Assembly (NCBI RefSeq): GCF_900104665.1
Contig: NZ_LT629967.1
Coordinates: 317,624-381,623, forward strand
DNA length: 64,000 bases
Reading direction: 5' to 3'
Source of the DNA: Traorella massiliensis
GTDB taxonomy: Bacteria; Bacillota_I; Bacilli_A; Erysipelotrichales; Erysipelotrichaceae
The position numbers were made by a program, and so were the translations under genes. Positions within the stretch are counted from its first letter, which is position 1. Every line of letters begins with the position of its first letter. The notes beneath the pieces were generated by a model. It ran no database searches and had not been told where the DNA came from. It saw only the letters and a program-made list of their open reading frames with translations. Of the stretch, positions 62,794 to 64,000 are shown piece by piece.

Positions 62794-64000
62794 ATGTCAA
62801 AAAGACCTGTAGTTTTAGTTGTAATGGATGGCGTTGGTTTAAGTGACAACAAGCTTGGAAATGCTGTTGCAAATGCTTATACGCCTAACTTAGATGAATT
62901 AATGAATACTTGTCCGTATACAGCCATCAAGGCTCACGGATTAGCTGTCGGCTTACCAAGCGATGGCGATATGGGTAACTCAGAAGTAGGACATAACGCA
63001 TTAGGATGCGGTCAGATCTATTCTCAGGGTGCCAAATTGGTAAATGAATCTATTGAAACAAAGGATATCTTTGAAACAGATACATGGAAACAGTTGATCA
63101 ATAAATGTAAGGATCATGGTAAGATGCATTTCATCGGTTTGCTTTCAGATGGTAATGTGCATTCCCATATCAACCATTTAAAGGCTTTGATCGAAAGAGC
63201 AAAGGAAGATGGTGTAAAAGAAGTAAGAGTCCATGCTCTTTTAGATGGACGTGATGTTCCGGAAACAAGTGCCTTAACTTATGTTGATGATATTGAAAAT
63301 TTCATGAATGGCTTGAATGATGATCACTTCCATGCATGTATTGCTAGTGGTGGTGGACGTATGAAGATCACGATGGACCGTTATATGGCAAACTGGGGCA
63401 TGGTAGAAGCCGGCTGGAAGACACACGTATTAGGTGAAGGAAGACAGTTTGCAAGCACTACTGAGGCTATTGAAACTTATCGTAAGGAATTAGGTGTGAT
63501 CGATCAGGATCTTCCGGCATTTGTCATTGCGAAAGATGGCAAGCCGGTTGGAACGATCGAAGATGGTGACAGTGTCGTATTATATAACTTCAGAGGCGAC
63601 CGTGCTCAGGAAATTTCTTTAGCATTCGATGAAGAAAACTTTGATAAATTTGATCGTGTAAGAAAACCAGATGTTATGTATGCAGGTATGCTGCAGTATG
63701 ATGGTGATTTGAAGATCCCTAACAACTTCCTTGTTTATCCACCAAAGATCAAGCATACGATGAGTGAATTTATGGTGAAACATGGAATCAGATCTTATGC
63801 AATCAGTGAAACACAGAAATATGGTCATGTGACTTATTTCTGGAATGGAAATAACTCTCAGAAATTCTCAGAAGAACTGGAAGACTGGGTAGAAGTAAAG
63901 AGCGATGTTGTGCCATTTGAAGAAAGACCTTGGATGAAGAGTGCAGAAATTACAGATCAGCTGGTAGAAGCTATTGAATCCGGCAAATATGATTTCTTGC
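62794..64000 (+). CDS. gpmI: 2,3-bisphosphoglycerate-independent phosphoglycerate mutase, 3' end outside window
   Basis: The visible 402 codons match GpmI, the Mn-dependent glycolytic mutase. VVLVVMDGVGLSDNKLGNAV gives the first metal Asp; DMGNSEVGHNALGCGQI has the phosphoserine Ser. LLSDGNVHSHINHLKALI, HALLDGRDVPETSA and YNFRGDRAQEI are further blocks. The last part (SETQKYGHVTYFWNG) belongs to the second metal site. About 100-110 residues are missing. TGGAGGAG precedes the ATG. Confidence 0.96.
   Translation, partial: MSKRPVVLVVMDGVGLSDNKLGNAVANAYTPNLDELMNTCPYTAIKAHGLAVGLPSDGDMGNSEVGHNALGCGQIYSQGAKLVNESIETKDIFETDTWKQLINKCKDHGKMHFIGLLSDGNVHSHINHLKALIERAKEDGVKEVRVHALLDGRDVPETSALTYVDDIENFMNGLNDDHFHACIASGGGRMKITMDRYMANWGMVEAGWKTHVLGEGRQFASTTEAIETYRKELGVIDQDLPAFVIAKDGKPVGTIEDGDSVVLYNFRGDRAQEISLAFDEENFDKFDRVRKPDVMYAGMLQYDGDLKIPNNFLVYPPKIKHTMSEFMVKHGIRSYAISETQKYGHVTYFWNGNNSQKFSEELEDWVEVKSDVVPFEERPWMKSAEITDQLVEAIESGKYDFL

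Noticed and set aside
1-64000. tRNA or rRNA genes
   Set aside because: I saw no cloverleaf or rRNA signatures; a dedicated tRNA search could still find one I missed.

Overview
The window is AT-rich, low-GC Gram-positive chromosome around the replication origin. Gene order matches the Bacillus-type origin: dnaA-dnaN-yaaA-recF-gyrB-gyrA read one way and rpmH-rnpA-yidC-jag the other, then serS, SRP RNA, tadA, dnaX, ybaB, recR on one side and pth-mfd-spoVT-rqcP-yabP-yabQ-divIC on the other. The protein style and the retained sporulation genes (spoVT, yabP, yabQ) suggest a gut member of the Erysipelotrichia; this is inference from gene content, not a database match. LAYOUT. 1-4.8 kb: accessory edge with a DDE transposase running off the left end, a frameshifted IS1595-type element, a truncated TetR-like remnant and a short-chain dehydrogenase. 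4.9-19 kb (minus strand): recR, ybaB, dnaX, tadA, SRP RNA, methyltransferase, serS with a T-box leader, gyrA, gyrB, recF, yaaA, dnaN, dnaA. Two perfect parS sites lie here, one inside dnaX and one just after serS. 19.0-19.6 kb: oriC, with a dense row of DnaA-box-like sequences. 19.6-21.8 kb: rpmH, rnpA, yidC, jag. 21.9-27.6 kb: pseudouridine synthase, NAD synthetase, nitroreductase, YhfC-type membrane protein, and an AbiE toxin-antitoxin pair with an inverted-repeat operator. 27.6-34.3 kb: the threonine pathway as two divergent operons (nudix-asd-lysC-hom leftward; thrC-thrB-ACT regulator rightward) around an 87-base gap holding paired direct repeats. 34.4-46.3 kb: an accessory island, described next. 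46.4-64 kb: a putative Mn exporter, pth, mfd, the sporulation/division cluster interrupted by a nucleobase permease, an HNH nuclease beside an AT-hook-like protein, an HD/aldolase/GNAT group, paired small DMT transporters, asnB and the start of gpmI. THE ISLAND (36.0-46.3 kb) is the part most likely to be undescribed. A 56-residue secreted Cys/His-rich peptide is translationally coupled to an XRE-TPR (RNPP-like) regulator. Next come small secreted proteins and a lipoprotein, two near-identical 14-codon micro-ORFs, and two tandem FtsX/MacB-type ABC transporter pairs. Three promoters (37.67, 39.10 and 41.52 kb) share a layout in which a cre-like 14-mer starts on the last base of the -10 box. The end of the regulator gene, its palindrome, promoter and micro-ORF are duplicated. 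The locus has been battered by transposons (DDE type, IS110, and a probable group II intron remnant). I read it as a peptide-regulated, carbon-controlled secretion or immunity locus; its function is inferred, not shown.
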